Shown here: positions 23,834 through 31,832 of the stretch, piece after piece
How positions within the stretch are numbered: the stretch's first letter is position 1
Layout: every line of letters begins with the position of its first letter
From: Sphingopyxis sp. MSC1_008
Lineage (GTDB): Bacteria; Pseudomonadota; Alphaproteobacteria; Sphingomonadales; Sphingomonadaceae
Direction: 5' to 3'
NCBI RefSeq assembly: GCF_023197165.1
Contig: NZ_JALPRD010000007.1
Span: 1-64,000, forward strand
Length of the DNA: 64,000 bases
Program-made: the position numbers and the translations under genes
The notes under the pieces: generated by a model
Told to the model about the DNA's origin: nothing
Databases searched by the model: none
The model's input: only the letters and a program-made list of their open reading frames with translations

Positions 23834-25060
23834 TCATCTGGAACGGTTGATCAGTTTGTCGGCATACATGGCGGCGTCGGCTGCGGTGAGCAGCGCTGTG
23901 GCGTTGCTGCCATCGTCGGGAAAGACCGCGACGCCGACGCTGACCGCCGCGCGATAGGTTTCGCCGCCGGGCAGCGCGATGGGCTGCGACACGCAGGCGC
24001 GGATCCGGTTCGCCAGATCGTCGGGAACGGCTTCGGCATCGAGCGGGTCGATGATGACGATAAACTCGTCCCCGCCGATCCGTGCGGCGAAATCGCCCTT
24101 GCGAAGCGTTTCCTTGATACATGCCGACAGCGCGACGAGCACGGTGTCGCCCGCGGCATGGCCGAAATTGTCGTTCGCCGCCTTGAAGTTATCGGCGTCG
24201 ATGAAAAGCAGGGCAAAGCGGTCGCCACGCCCTTCGGCCGTCCGGATACGCTCGATCAGCTGCTCGTCGAACGCGGCGCGGTTCGGCAGCGCGGTCAGCG
24301 TATCGTGCGACGCGCGGTGCGCGAGCATCGCGCGCTCGCTTTCCATATGACCCTGCCAGCCCTGCAGCTCGTCGAGCAGCGAATTGATATCGCCGCCCAG
24401 CCGGTCGAGCTCGGCAATGCCGAGCGGCTTGACCCGTTTGTCGAACCGGCGGTGCAGGCGCACGTCGTGCGCGACGGTCGCAATTTCGTTCAATGGCTTG
24501 ACCAGCTCATATTCGAAGCGCCGCGCAAGGAAGATGGTGCCGAACGCGGTAATGAGCAGGCAGCCGAAGCCGGCAAGCAGGCCGAGGCGGACATAATCGA
24601 CCAATGTCGAACTGTCGCCCCACACCTCGATCGTGCCGATCGCCGATCCGTTGCGCTGGACGGTGACGGCGAAGGGGCGGGGGAAGAAGATACGGGTCAG
24701 GATGGGCGCCGGGTCGGCGCTGGGCGAGGTCCATTCGGTGACCGGCCGGCCGACGTCGTTGAGCACCCGGAGCCGGGCGATCCCGGGAATGCGGGTCAAG
24801 GGTTCCAGCCCTTCGCGGACCGCTTGCGGATCGTTGAACACCAGCGCGGGTTCGACGCCATAGGCGCCGAGCTGCGCCGCGAGTTCCATATTGCGATCGG
24901 CATAGCCGCGCAGCGCGGTTACCCCGGCGAGCAGGATCGTCAGGCCCGACAGCGCGACGGCGAACAGCGTGATGCCGAAATGAAAGCGCGACAGCAGCTT
25001 TTGCAGCGTCGTGCGTGCGCCGATGCGTTCGATCGGGGGCGTGGGGGTCGGGCCGGTCAT
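23834..25060 (-). CDS. yfiN: Membrane diguanylate cyclase, YfiN/TpbB-like
   Basis: This 408-residue protein has a membrane helix near residues 28-50, a periplasmic sensor region (about 52-155), a second helix near 158-180, a HAMP-like linker and a GGDEF domain. The active site GGDEF is intact near residue 326, and an RxxD inhibitory site (RKGD) precedes it by the canonical five residues. It should therefore make c-di-GMP with product inhibition. Its ATG overlaps the yfiR-like stop by four bases (ATGA). In the Pseudomonas system the periplasmic part is held inactive by YfiR. Confidence 0.85.
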   Translation of the reverse strand: MTGPTPTPPIERIGARTTLQKLLSRFHFGITLFAVALSGLTILLAGVTALRGYADRNMELAAQLGAYGVEPALVFNDPQAVREGLEPLTRIPGIARLRVLNDVGRPVTEWTSPSADPAPILTRIFFPRPFAVTVQRNGSAIGTIEVWGDSSTLVDYVRLGLLAGFGCLLITAFGTIFLARRFEYELVKPLNEIATVAHDVRLHRRFDKRVKPLGIAELDRLGGDINSLLDELQGWQGHMESERAMLAHRASHDTLTALPNRAAFDEQLIERIRTAEGRGDRFALLFIDADNFKAANDNFGHAAGDTVLVALSACIKETLRKGDFAARIGGDEFIVIIDPLDAEAVPDDLANRIRACVSQPIALPGGETYRAAVSVGVAVFPDDGSNATALLTAADAAMYADKLINRSR

Positions 25061-25596
25061 GACGTACCCCCTTCGCCGCCGCCGATCCGCAGTACGCGCG
25101 GATCGATGCGCAGCGGGCCGCGCCCGATCGCGTCGATATTGACCGAAAAGCTGATGCTCGCCGCCTTGTTGCTGAGGCAGAACATCGCGCCATAAATGCA
25201 TGCGGCGTCGTCGTCGGTGATGGTCAGGACCGGGCGCCCGCGCACCCAGGCGATGAGTTGCCGGCGATCGGCAGTGGGCATCCGGCCGAGGAACAAGATG
25301 TCGCACTCGGGGGTGACGGCGGCGGTGGTCACCCGGCGCACCGTGACCGAACCGGGGCCCGGGACATCGGGCGCCATGCGATCGGTCAGTCGCGGCGTGC
25401 CGACCACGCACATCGTCCGGGCGGCGGCGGCCGAACCATTGGGCCAGCGCGCATAGCTGACGATGCCGCCGACCATCCGATTGACGGCGCGCGTCATCCC
25501 GCCCGAGCCGTCTTCGACAGCCGTCTGGCTTGCGGCTTGAACCGACATCTGGGGCGTCGTCACCAACGCGCCGATCAGAAACAGTGATGCCAGCAC
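25057..25596 (-). CDS. yfiR: YfiR-like periplasmic repressor of the diguanylate cyclase
   Basis: This 179-residue protein has an N-terminal signal segment and the YfiR/DUF4154 pattern (GGIVSYARWPNG, CVVGTPRL, CDILFLGRM, VLTITDD). Four cysteines sit at 63, 98, 133 and 140. The last pair is spaced by seven, as in the C145-C152 pair of Pseudomonas YfiR, which points to redox-sensitive disulfides. It would bind YfiN in the periplasm and keep it off. The GTG at 25596 is uncertain, since no clear ribosome site is visible. It is the first gene of the yfiR-yfiN-yfiB operon. Confidence 0.78.
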   Translation of the reverse strand: MLASLFLIGALVTTPQMSVQAASQTAVEDGSGGMTRAVNRMVGGIVSYARWPNGSAAAARTMCVVGTPRLTDRMAPDVPGPGSVTVRRVTTAAVTPECDILFLGRMPTADRRQLIAWVRGRPVLTITDDDAACIYGAMFCLSNKAASISFSVNIDAIGRGPLRIDPRVLRIGGGEGGTS

Positions 25597-25757
25597 CTGG
25601 CCGTGCCCCCCAACTGCGTTTCAGGGGCATCCTGCCCCAGCGAAGGCGCGTCCGCTAGTCAAAACAATTGGAAAGTCAATGAAAAGTGACGTCATGCGAC
25701 CATTCTGAAACCGTCGCCGGAACCGGTCACGACGTACAAACTCGCATAAGTCAGCCA

Positions 25758-25830
25758 TCCCGGCGGAGGGCGGGATCTCTATGTCGCATACCATCGCAAC
25801 GGTGAGACCCCGGCCTCTGCCGAGATGACG
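25758..25830. repeat. Palindromic intergenic segment between msrA and the yfi operon
   Basis: The 244-bp gap 25597-25840 holds a hairpin ATCCCG/CGGGAT (25758 onward) and a degenerate ending CCGAGATGACG that recalls the CGTCATCCCGG element family. The part near 25660-25700 is AT-rich and probably contains the yfiR promoter. No gene is seen. Confidence 0.4.
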
Positions 25831-25840
25831 TAAACGAGAA

Positions 25841-26374
25841 TCAGGTGCGCAAACGGTCACTGAATCCCTTGCGCAATTTGGCCAGCTTCGGCGGGATGAC
25901 CGCCATGCAATAGGGATTGCGCTGGCCTTCGCCGTCCCAATAAGACTGGTGATAGTCTTCGGCAGGATACCATTCGGACGCGCTCTCGATCGTGGTGACG
26001 ATAGGGGCAGGCCAGTCGGTAGCCGCGCGCTCGATCCCGGCGCGCGCGGCATCGGCCTGCGCCGCATCGAGCGGGAAGAGTGCGCTGCGATACTGGGTGC
26101 CGATGTCGTTGCCCTGACGGTTGAGCGTCGTCGGATCGTGCGTCGCAAAATGAACGTCGAGCAGGTCGTCGTAGCTAATCACCGCAGGATCGAAGGTGAT
26201 GCGGATTGCTTCGGCGTGGCCGGTGTCGCCGCCGCAAACCTGCTTGTAGGTCGGATTCTCGACGCTGCCGCCGATGTAGCCGCTCTCGACGCCTTCGACG
26301 CCGCTGAGCGACTGGAACACGGCTTCGGTGCACCAGAAGCAGCCTCCGGCGAAAATGGCGGTCTCACGGGTCAT
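25841..26374 (-). CDS. msrA: Peptide methionine (S)-S-oxide reductase
   Basis: This 177-residue MsrA repairs oxidised methionine. The catalytic motif GCFWCTE is at residues 11-17, and the substrate loop [20 protein letters not shown] and EDYHQSYW are present. No fused MsrB domain is found. The protein appears cytoplasmic since there is no signal peptide. It stands alone on the minus strand, 57 bp downstream of the M48 protease gene. Confidence 0.95.
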   Translation of the reverse strand: MTRETAIFAGGCFWCTEAVFQSLSGVEGVESGYIGGSVENPTYKQVCGGDTGHAEAIRITFDPAVISYDDLLDVHFATHDPTTLNRQGNDIGTQYRSALFPLDAAQADAARAGIERAATDWPAPIVTTIESASEWYPAEDYHQSYWDGEGQRNPYCMAVIPPKLAKLRKGFSDRLRT

Positions 26375-26431
26375 GGCGTCGATCCTTGCTGGGAGGAATT
26401 GGGATGCTCCCGAAATAGGATGCGCGCCAGA

Positions 26432-27424
26432 CTATTCCAAGGGCGGCGGGGCGTCGACCAGCGGCGGGTGCAGCGGTTGGCCCGCTGCTCGCGCTGCTGC
26501 GACCGCCGACGCTTCGGCTTCGAGCGACGCGACGCGGTCGCGCCAGTTCGGATGCGTGCTGGCCTGAAACAACGGCCGCCCCTTTCGCTGGCCGAAGCGC
26601 GACCAGAAGCGCGCCGCCGCGGCGGGATCATAGCCCGCGCCGGCGAGCAGCCACACCGACAGGCGATCGGCTTCGACCTCGGTCTGCTTGAACAGGCGTG
26701 CATTGCGGCCGAATTGCTTGCCGAGCCCGCGATCAACGCCTGCCGCGTCGAGCCGCGCGCGGTGGCGCAATATATTATGCGCCAGCTCGTGCGCGATCGC
26801 GGCCGCGAGTTCCTCGTCATCGGCGGCGAAATCGGCAAGGCCCTGATTGACGAGGACCATCCGTCCGTCGGCGACGGCGCCCGCCTTTTCATTCGCCTCG
26901 ACCCGAAAGTCGCTGACGCAACCCGCGACCGGCGTGACGCTGACGATATGCCCGGCGCCGACATCCAATGCGATCGCGGTATCGACCGGCCGTGCCGCCA
27001 TGCTGCCTTCGATCGCCGTGATGCGCGCGAAGGGGTGGTCTCCGGCTCCATCGGGAACGGTCGCGTCGGCTATCGTCGTCACGGGTGTGCCGACCTTCAT
27101 TCCCGCCGATGCAGCGGGCGAATGGGGCGCCAGCGCCGCAATGAACGGGTGAAGCTGGTCGGCGGCACCATAAACCGCGAGCGCCTCTGCGCGCCGGTCG
27201 GCGGTATAGAGGCGCGGATCGCCCCATATCCACCCGAACTGCGGCTGGCGTACCGGACACCAGGCGGCGTTGGCGGTCGTGAGCCGAAAGCCGATGGCCG
27301 CGACGCGCGCCTCGGTCGACGCCAATGCGGCATAGGGCGATTGTGCGGCGGGCGCCGCCGCCAACACGGGCGCCGCCATCGACGCCAGCAGAGCGGCAAG
27401 GATCATCGGGGCGCGGTGCGGCAT
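26432..27424 (-). CDS. Secreted M48-family metalloprotease with internal PDZ-like region
   Basis: This 330-residue protein has a signal peptide (cleavage near VLAAAPAAQS). Residues about 80-170 resemble a PDZ domain (PHSPAASAGMKVGTPVTTI), and an M48 peptidase domain follows with zinc motif HELAHN near residue 215 and the third ligand in EVEADRLSVWLLAGAGYD. It would act in the periplasm on misfolded or outer-membrane proteins. A PDZ-like module placed before the protease core is less common than the TPR arrangement of BepA. Confidence 0.82.
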   Translation of the reverse strand: MPHRAPMILAALLASMAAPVLAAAPAAQSPYAALASTEARVAAIGFRLTTANAAWCPVRQPQFGWIWGDPRLYTADRRAEALAVYGAADQLHPFIAALAPHSPAASAGMKVGTPVTTIADATVPDGAGDHPFARITAIEGSMAARPVDTAIALDVGAGHIVSVTPVAGCVSDFRVEANEKAGAVADGRMVLVNQGLADFAADDEELAAAIAHELAHNILRHRARLDAAGVDRGLGKQFGRNARLFKQTEVEADRLSVWLLAGAGYDPAAAARFWSRFGQRKGRPLFQASTHPNWRDRVASLEAEASAVAAARAAGQPLHPPLVDAPPPLE

Positions 27425-27529
27425 CGCCGTCCCCTATCAAGTCGCACCTGTCCGGGCCATGAATTTCAGCCGGATGTCCGGTTCCGGACCTCTTGCCTAT
27501 CGCCCGGCAAGCGCCGATAGGGCGGGGCC

Positions 27530-28579
27530 ATGACGCACGCCTCTGCCTTGCTGGCGCCTGCCGCCCGCCAACCCCGCCCCGCGGCGCTCGCGCGCTGGCT
27601 CTGGGCGGTCGCCCTGCTGGTGATCATCGTGGTCGGGGTCGGTGGTATTACCCGCCTGACCGAATCGGGGCTTTCGATCACCGAATGGCGTCCCGTTTCG
27701 GGCGTGCTGCCGCCGCTGAGCGAGGCCGGATGGATCGCGGAATTCGAAAAGTATAAGCGGATCCCCGAATATAGGGAGATCAACCTCGGCATGACGCTGG
27801 CGGGGTTCAAGGCGATCTTCTTCTGGGAGTGGCTGCACCGCATCCTCGGCCGCCTCGTCGGCATGGCGCTGCTCGTGCCGCTCGCCTGGTTCGCCTGGCG
27901 CCGCGCGATCCCGGCAGGCTATGGCCCACGTCTGTTCGCGCTTGCCGCGCTTGTCGGGCTGCAGGGCGCGATCGGCTGGTGGATGGTCGCATCGGGCCTC
28001 GAATATCGCACCGACGTCAGCCATTTCCGCCTCGCCACCCATTTGCTGACCGCGCTGTTCCTGCTTGGCGGTCTTGTGTGGACGGCGCGCGATCTCGACA
28101 GGCTGGCGCGCGATCCCGCCGCGCGCCCGGCGCGCCTGACCGGGCTCGCGCTCGGCATCATCGCGATCCTCTTCGTCCAGCTGCTGCTCGGCGCGTGGGT
28201 CGCGGGGCTCAATGCGGGTTATGTCGCGAGCACATGGCCGCTCATGAACGATCATTTCGTGCCCGAGGGCATCGACTGGGCGAGCGGCGCCTGGCTCGCG
28301 CTGACCAACGATCCCTTCCTGATCCATTTCCTCCATCGCTGGTGGTCGTGGGCCGCGGCGCTCGCGTTGCTCCTCCTTGCGCGCATCTTGTCGCGGCGCG
28401 GCGCGCATATCGAGGCGCGGCTGCTCGTCGCGGTCGTCGCGGCGCAGATGCTGCTCGGCATATGGACTGTCGTGTCGGGCGTTTCGATGTGGGTCGCGGT
28501 GTGGCATCAGGTGACCGGCGCGATCCTCGTCGCCATCGCCGCGGCGGCGCTTCACCGGCTCGGCCGCCGCCCGGCATGA
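27530..28579 (+). CDS. ctaA: Heme A synthase (COX15/CtaA)
   Basis: This 349-residue inner-membrane enzyme oxidises heme O to heme A for aa3-type cytochrome oxidase. It has eight helices and the family motifs GGITRLTESGLSITEW at the start of the periplasmic loop, EWLHRILGR, ATHLL, FLHRWWSW and VWHQVTGA with the four heme-ligating histidines. It is the alphaproteobacterial long form. Its stop overlaps the next ATG (ATGA), so the downstream unknown gene is coupled. A perfect 14-bp palindrome lies about 40 bp upstream. Confidence 0.95.
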   Translation: MTHASALLAPAARQPRPAALARWLWAVALLVIIVVGVGGITRLTESGLSITEWRPVSGVLPPLSEAGWIAEFEKYKRIPEYREINLGMTLAGFKAIFFWEWLHRILGRLVGMALLVPLAWFAWRRAIPAGYGPRLFALAALVGLQGAIGWWMVASGLEYRTDVSHFRLATHLLTALFLLGGLVWTARDLDRLARDPAARPARLTGLALGIIAILFVQLLLGAWVAGLNAGYVASTWPLMNDHFVPEGIDWASGAWLALTNDPFLIHFLHRWWSWAAALALLLLARILSRRGAHIEARLLVAVVAAQMLLGIWTVVSGVSMWVAVWHQVTGAILVAIAAAALHRLGRRPA

Positions 28580-29382
28580 TGGCGGCCGGCAGCCTCGGCG
28601 CGTTCTTGCTGCTGGCGGCCCAGCCCCTTCCGTCCACCGCGCCGGGCGATCTTCCCGCCGCTGCGGCCGCGCATTTTCAGTTCGCTCCCCCTGTGGGCCA
28701 GCCGATGACCTATCGCGTGACCACGCGCCGGATCGGTCGCGAGGGATCGCTGATCAACTTCTCGCTCACCTATGCGCTGCAATGGCAGCGCGTCGGGCGC
28801 GGTTACCGGCTCGAGGCGGTGCTGCAGCGGATCGATTCGGATGCCCGGCCCGAAGTGACTCGCGCGCTGTCGTTGATGCTCGACCCGCTGGTTGGCGAGG
28901 CGATGGCCTATCTTGTCGCGCCCGACGGCAGCCGTATCGACCTTGTCGACCCGGACGGGCTGTGGGAGCGGGTGACCGCGCGGATCGAGGCAGTAGGCGC
29001 CAAGGCGGGGCGGCCCGAAGCCAGGCAACTGGCGCAATTGGTTGCCGCACTTCCCGCCGCCGAACGCGACCGGCTGGCGACCGCCGATATACGGGCGCTG
29101 GTTGCGCCTGCGAACAATGCCATCCCGGTTTCTGCACAGGCGGACGGCGCGAGCGTGTCGATCACGCATGACGGTGCGTTGCAGACGATTGCGAAGGTCG
29201 AGCGCGATTCCGCACCCGTCGCCGGCGCCGCCAAGCCGCTGGAAATTGACAATCTGTGGACCGTCGACACCGCCACCGGGCTGGTAATGCGCGAGCAGCG
29301 ACAGAGCTGGATCGTCGATGCGGACAGCGACGCACGGACGCTTGTCGAAGAGCGGGTCCGCGCGCTGGAGCGCGTTCCGTAA
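28576..29382 (+). CDS. Unknown exported protein coupled to ctaA
   Basis: This 268-residue protein starts at ATG 28576, overlapping the ctaA stop. It has a hydrophobic leader (GSLGAFLLLAAQPLPSTAPG) likely to be a signal peptide, followed by a beta-rich body (PMTYRVTTRRIGREGSLINF, then ALQWQRVGRGYRLEAVL) and a helical middle. The end contains LWTVDTATGLVMREQRQSW. I recognise no named family; the pattern of a measured quantity followed by VDTATGLV recalls periplasmic lipoprotein-like folds. Coupling to heme A synthase is the only clue to function. Confidence 0.65.
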   Translation: MMAAGSLGAFLLLAAQPLPSTAPGDLPAAAAAHFQFAPPVGQPMTYRVTTRRIGREGSLINFSLTYALQWQRVGRGYRLEAVLQRIDSDARPEVTRALSLMLDPLVGEAMAYLVAPDGSRIDLVDPDGLWERVTARIEAVGAKAGRPEARQLAQLVAALPAAERDRLATADIRALVAPANNAIPVSAQADGASVSITHDGALQTIAKVERDSAPVAGAAKPLEIDNLWTVDTATGLVMREQRQSWIVDADSDARTLVEERVRALERVP

Positions 29383-29389
29383 AGCATAA

Positions 29390-29403
29390 GGTATCATAAT
29401 ACC
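29390..29403. promoter_or_regulatory. Palindrome GGTATCATAATACC between the ctaA operon and rplM
   Basis: Its complement GGTATTATGATACC differs from the element before exbD (520-535) only by lacking two bases near one arm. It begins 8 bp after the preceding stop codon and lies about 160 bp before the rplM start. Confidence 0.35.
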
Positions 29404-29465
29404 TGTCAGCAAAGCCGCGACCTGCTTGACTTTCCGCCGCGTTGGCGCCATTGGCCCGCTCCGAA

Positions 29466-29509
29466 GCGCCGCTGCGTCCCTTCCAGGAACAGGCGGCGCG
29501 GTTTGTTTT
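29466..29509 (+). promoter_or_regulatory. Terminator-like hairpin in the rplM leader
   Basis: Arms GCGCCGC (29466-29472) and GCGGCGC (29493-29499) form a 7-bp stem followed by GGTTTGTTTT, about 55 bp before the rplM start. It lies downstream of a TTGACT box (29424 region). It could be an attenuator or an L13 autoregulatory leader. Confidence 0.4.
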
Positions 29510-29564
29510 CGGGCGGCGGCATGGCTGCTCGTCCTAGTCCATATCTGTCAAGGAGGTCGCCATG

Positions 29565-30044
29565 ATGAAGGCGCTGACCAAGACGACTGTATCGGCGAAC
29601 GCCGCGACGGTCGAAAAGAAATGGGTGCTGATCGACGCCGAGGGTCTCGTTGTGGGCCGCGTTGCTTCGATTATCGCCAACATCCTGCGCGGCAAGCACA
29701 AGCCGTCGTTCACCCCCCACGTCGATTGCGGTGACAATGTCATCGTCATCAACGCGGAGAAGGTGGCGTTCACCGGCAAGAAGCTGCAGGACAAGCGTTA
29801 CTACAAGCACACCGGCTATGCCGGCGGCATCAAGGAAACGAGCCCCGCGAAGATCCTCGAAGGCCGTTTCCCCGAGCGCGTGCTCGAAAAGGCCGTCGAA
29901 CGCATGATCCCGCGCGGTCCGCTCGGCCGTCAGCAGATGCGCAACCTGCGCATCTTCGCCGGCACCGAACATCCGCATGAAGGGCAGAGCCCCGAAGTGA
30001 TCGACGTCGCGTCGATGAATCGCAAGAACAAGGTGGGTGCATAA
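29565..30044 (+). CDS. rplM: 50S ribosomal protein L13
   Basis: This 159-residue ribosomal protein L13 carries the family motif around [20 protein letters not shown] and the N-terminal [18 protein letters not shown]. An AGGAGG box (29551-29556) precedes two consecutive ATGs at 29562 and 29565, and the second has better spacing. It is the first gene of the standard rplM-rpsI operon. The stop overlaps the rpsI start by one base (TAATG). Confidence 0.97.
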   Translation: MKALTKTTVSANAATVEKKWVLIDAEGLVVGRVASIIANILRGKHKPSFTPHVDCGDNVIVINAEKVAFTGKKLQDKRYYKHTGYAGGIKETSPAKILEGRFPERVLEKAVERMIPRGPLGRQQMRNLRIFAGTEHPHEGQSPEVIDVASMNRKNKVGA

Positions 30045-30541
30045 TGGCTGACGAACAGACCATGACCGATCTCAAGGATCTCGCCGGCGCCGTCGAAGGC
30101 ACCGTTGCTGCTCCGGTCTCGACCACGCCGCTGCGCGAAAAGATCGTCGACAAGCAGGGCCGCGCCTATGCGACCGGCCGCCGCAAGGACGCCGTTGCCC
30201 GCGTATGGGTCAAGCCCGGCACGGGCAAGATCACCGTCAACGGCCGCGACCAGGAAGTGTATTTCGCACGTCCGACGCTGCGTCTCGTCATCAACCAGCC
30301 CTTCGGTCTGACCGAGCGCGTTGGCCAGTATGACGTGATCGCAACCGTCAAGGGCGGTGGCCTCTCGGGCCAGGCGGGCGCCGTTCTGCACGGCATCGCG
30401 CAGGCGCTGACCCGCTTCGAACCCGCGCTGCGCGGCGTTGTGAAGACGGCCGGCTTCCTGACCCGCGACAGCCGCGCGGTCGAGCGTAAGAAGTACGGCA
30501 AGGCCAAGGCCCGCCGCAGCTTCCAGTTCTCGAAGCGCTAA
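30044..30541 (+). CDS. rpsI: 30S ribosomal protein S9
   Basis: This 165-residue S9 has a conserved core from [18 protein letters not shown] onward, ending in the usual basic tail that reaches the P site ([11 protein letters not shown]). An N-terminal extension of about 40 residues precedes the core, as in other alphaproteobacteria. It is coupled to rplM by TAATG and followed by a strong terminator. Confidence 0.97.
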   Translation: MADEQTMTDLKDLAGAVEGTVAAPVSTTPLREKIVDKQGRAYATGRRKDAVARVWVKPGTGKITVNGRDQEVYFARPTLRLVINQPFGLTERVGQYDVIATVKGGGLSGQAGAVLHGIAQALTRFEPALRGVVKTAGFLTRDSRAVERKKYGKAKARRSFQFSKR

Positions 30542-30574
30542 TCGGTTTCTTCCGTCGACGGACGGAGAAAGGGA

Positions 30575-30604
30575 GGGCGGTCCGGCAACGGGCCGCCCTT
30601 TTCT
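30575..30604 (+). terminator. Intrinsic terminator of the rplM-rpsI operon
   Basis: A 10-bp stem (30575-30584 with 30589-30598) closes a GCAA tetraloop and is followed by TTTTCT. Confidence 0.9.
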
Positions 30605-30665
30605 GTTGGATAACACCGGATCCGCGAATGTCGGCTTTGGGATGTTGGGCGGACGTTCCCTTTTG

Positions 30666-30744
30666 CCGTCGCCCCCGCGAGGGCGGGGCCGCCGTCGGCC
30701 TTACTTTACCTCTCCAGCGGCCCCCGCCTTCGCGGGGGCGACGG
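30666..30744. repeat. Intergenic inverted repeat, CCGTCGCCCCCGCG type
   Basis: The ends CCGTCGCCCCCGCGAGG and CTTCGCGGGGGCGACGG are inverted copies, with inner arms around GGGGCCGC and GCGGCCCCC. It occupies most of the gap between the rpsI terminator and the convergent phosphotransferase gene. Confidence 0.7.
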
Positions 30745-30791
30745 TTTAGTATCGTTCGCAATCGGCCGTCTTCTGCCGCCCCGATAGGGAA

Positions 30792-31832
30792 TTAAAGCAG
30801 GTCGAGGCTCCCAAGCATCAGCGCCTGCCGCGCTGGCCGTTCGGCCATCACCGCAAACATTTCGTCGCCGCGTGTCGTGCGTTCGACGCTCATCGATGCG
30901 AAGACCGCCATGAAATAGCCGCTGAGGGCCCCGACGCGGTAATCGGTCCACAGCGCTTCGGCATCGGGCTTGACCCCTGCGGCGGTCAATGCCGCGATCC
31001 AATGGTCGAACGCCGGCCGGTCGGCGGCGGCGCGTTCGAGGGGATCGGCGATGCTCGTGCCGACCAGATAGGCGAGGTCGGCGGCGCCGCTGCCGCGCCC
31101 CAGCGTCTGCCAGTCGACGATCCAGCAGGCTTCGCCGTTGGGCGCGAAGAGGATGTTGTCGACGCGCAAGTCGCCATGGACGATCGTCCGGACCGAAGGC
31201 TCGCGCGCCAGATAGGCGTCGAGTTTCGTAACGAGTCCGGCGCCGAGGTCGAGCACCTCGGCCGCGAGCCTTGCCGCATAGCGTTCTCGAAAACCAGCAT
31301 AGAGCTGGGGGAACAGGGTGCGGATCAGCCCGGCATTGTCGCGTGCAAGCGAGGGCATCTGTGCGAGCCGGGCGTCGTTCCACAAATAGCCGTGAAGCTT
31401 TGCCGCCGCTTCGATACAAGGGATCAGCCCGGATAGGCCGAGACCGGCAAGCTGGTCGCCCGCCCGTGCGGGAGCGAGATCGGACAGGATCAGGACAAAA
31501 TCGACGTCATCGTCGGCGATGTCGCAATAGTGGCATATCGGCGCGGGAACGCCGCTGGCGGCGGCAAGCTCGCGATACCAGCTGATTTCCTTGACATAGG
31601 TGCCGGTAAGCTTGGCAATATTGCGGCTTGCCTCGTCATGGCTGGGGCATTTGGCGATCACCGTTGCGGGGGCGTCGACACTATCCTCCCAGTCGAGCGT
31701 CAGGCGGTAGCTGTCGCACATTTGCCCGGTGCCAACCTTCGCCGCGACGAAACTCTTCAGCTTTTCCGGGTGCCCAAGCACCGCACCAAGCCACGCTGGC
31801 TGCATCGCTTCGGGCGAGGTCGGAAACCTCAC
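30792..31832 (-). CDS. Aminoglycoside phosphotransferase-fold kinase
   Basis: This 346-residue APH-fold protein has the catalytic loop HGDLRVDNILF (HxDxxxxN) and metal site IVDWQ, with IGTGQMC-like nucleotide-binding residues near GTGQMCDSYRL at the N-terminus. Such kinases phosphorylate small alcohols, sugars or acyl-linked substrates; antibiotic resistance is not implied. The GTG at 31832 overlaps the upstream stop (GTGA), and the ATG at 31805 is an alternative. The much longer frame to 32483 is an antisense-like extension over the neighbour. Coupling to the AttH-like gene suggests a joint pathway. Confidence 0.8.
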   Translation of the reverse strand: MRFPTSPEAMQPAWLGAVLGHPEKLKSFVAAKVGTGQMCDSYRLTLDWEDSVDAPATVIAKCPSHDEASRNIAKLTGTYVKEISWYRELAAASGVPAPICHYCDIADDDVDFVLILSDLAPARAGDQLAGLGLSGLIPCIEAAAKLHGYLWNDARLAQMPSLARDNAGLIRTLFPQLYAGFRERYAARLAAEVLDLGAGLVTKLDAYLAREPSVRTIVHGDLRVDNILFAPNGEACWIVDWQTLGRGSGAADLAYLVGTSIADPLERAAADRPAFDHWIAALTAAGVKPDAEALWTDYRVGALSGYFMAVFASMSVERTTRGDEMFAVMAERPARQALMLGSLDLL

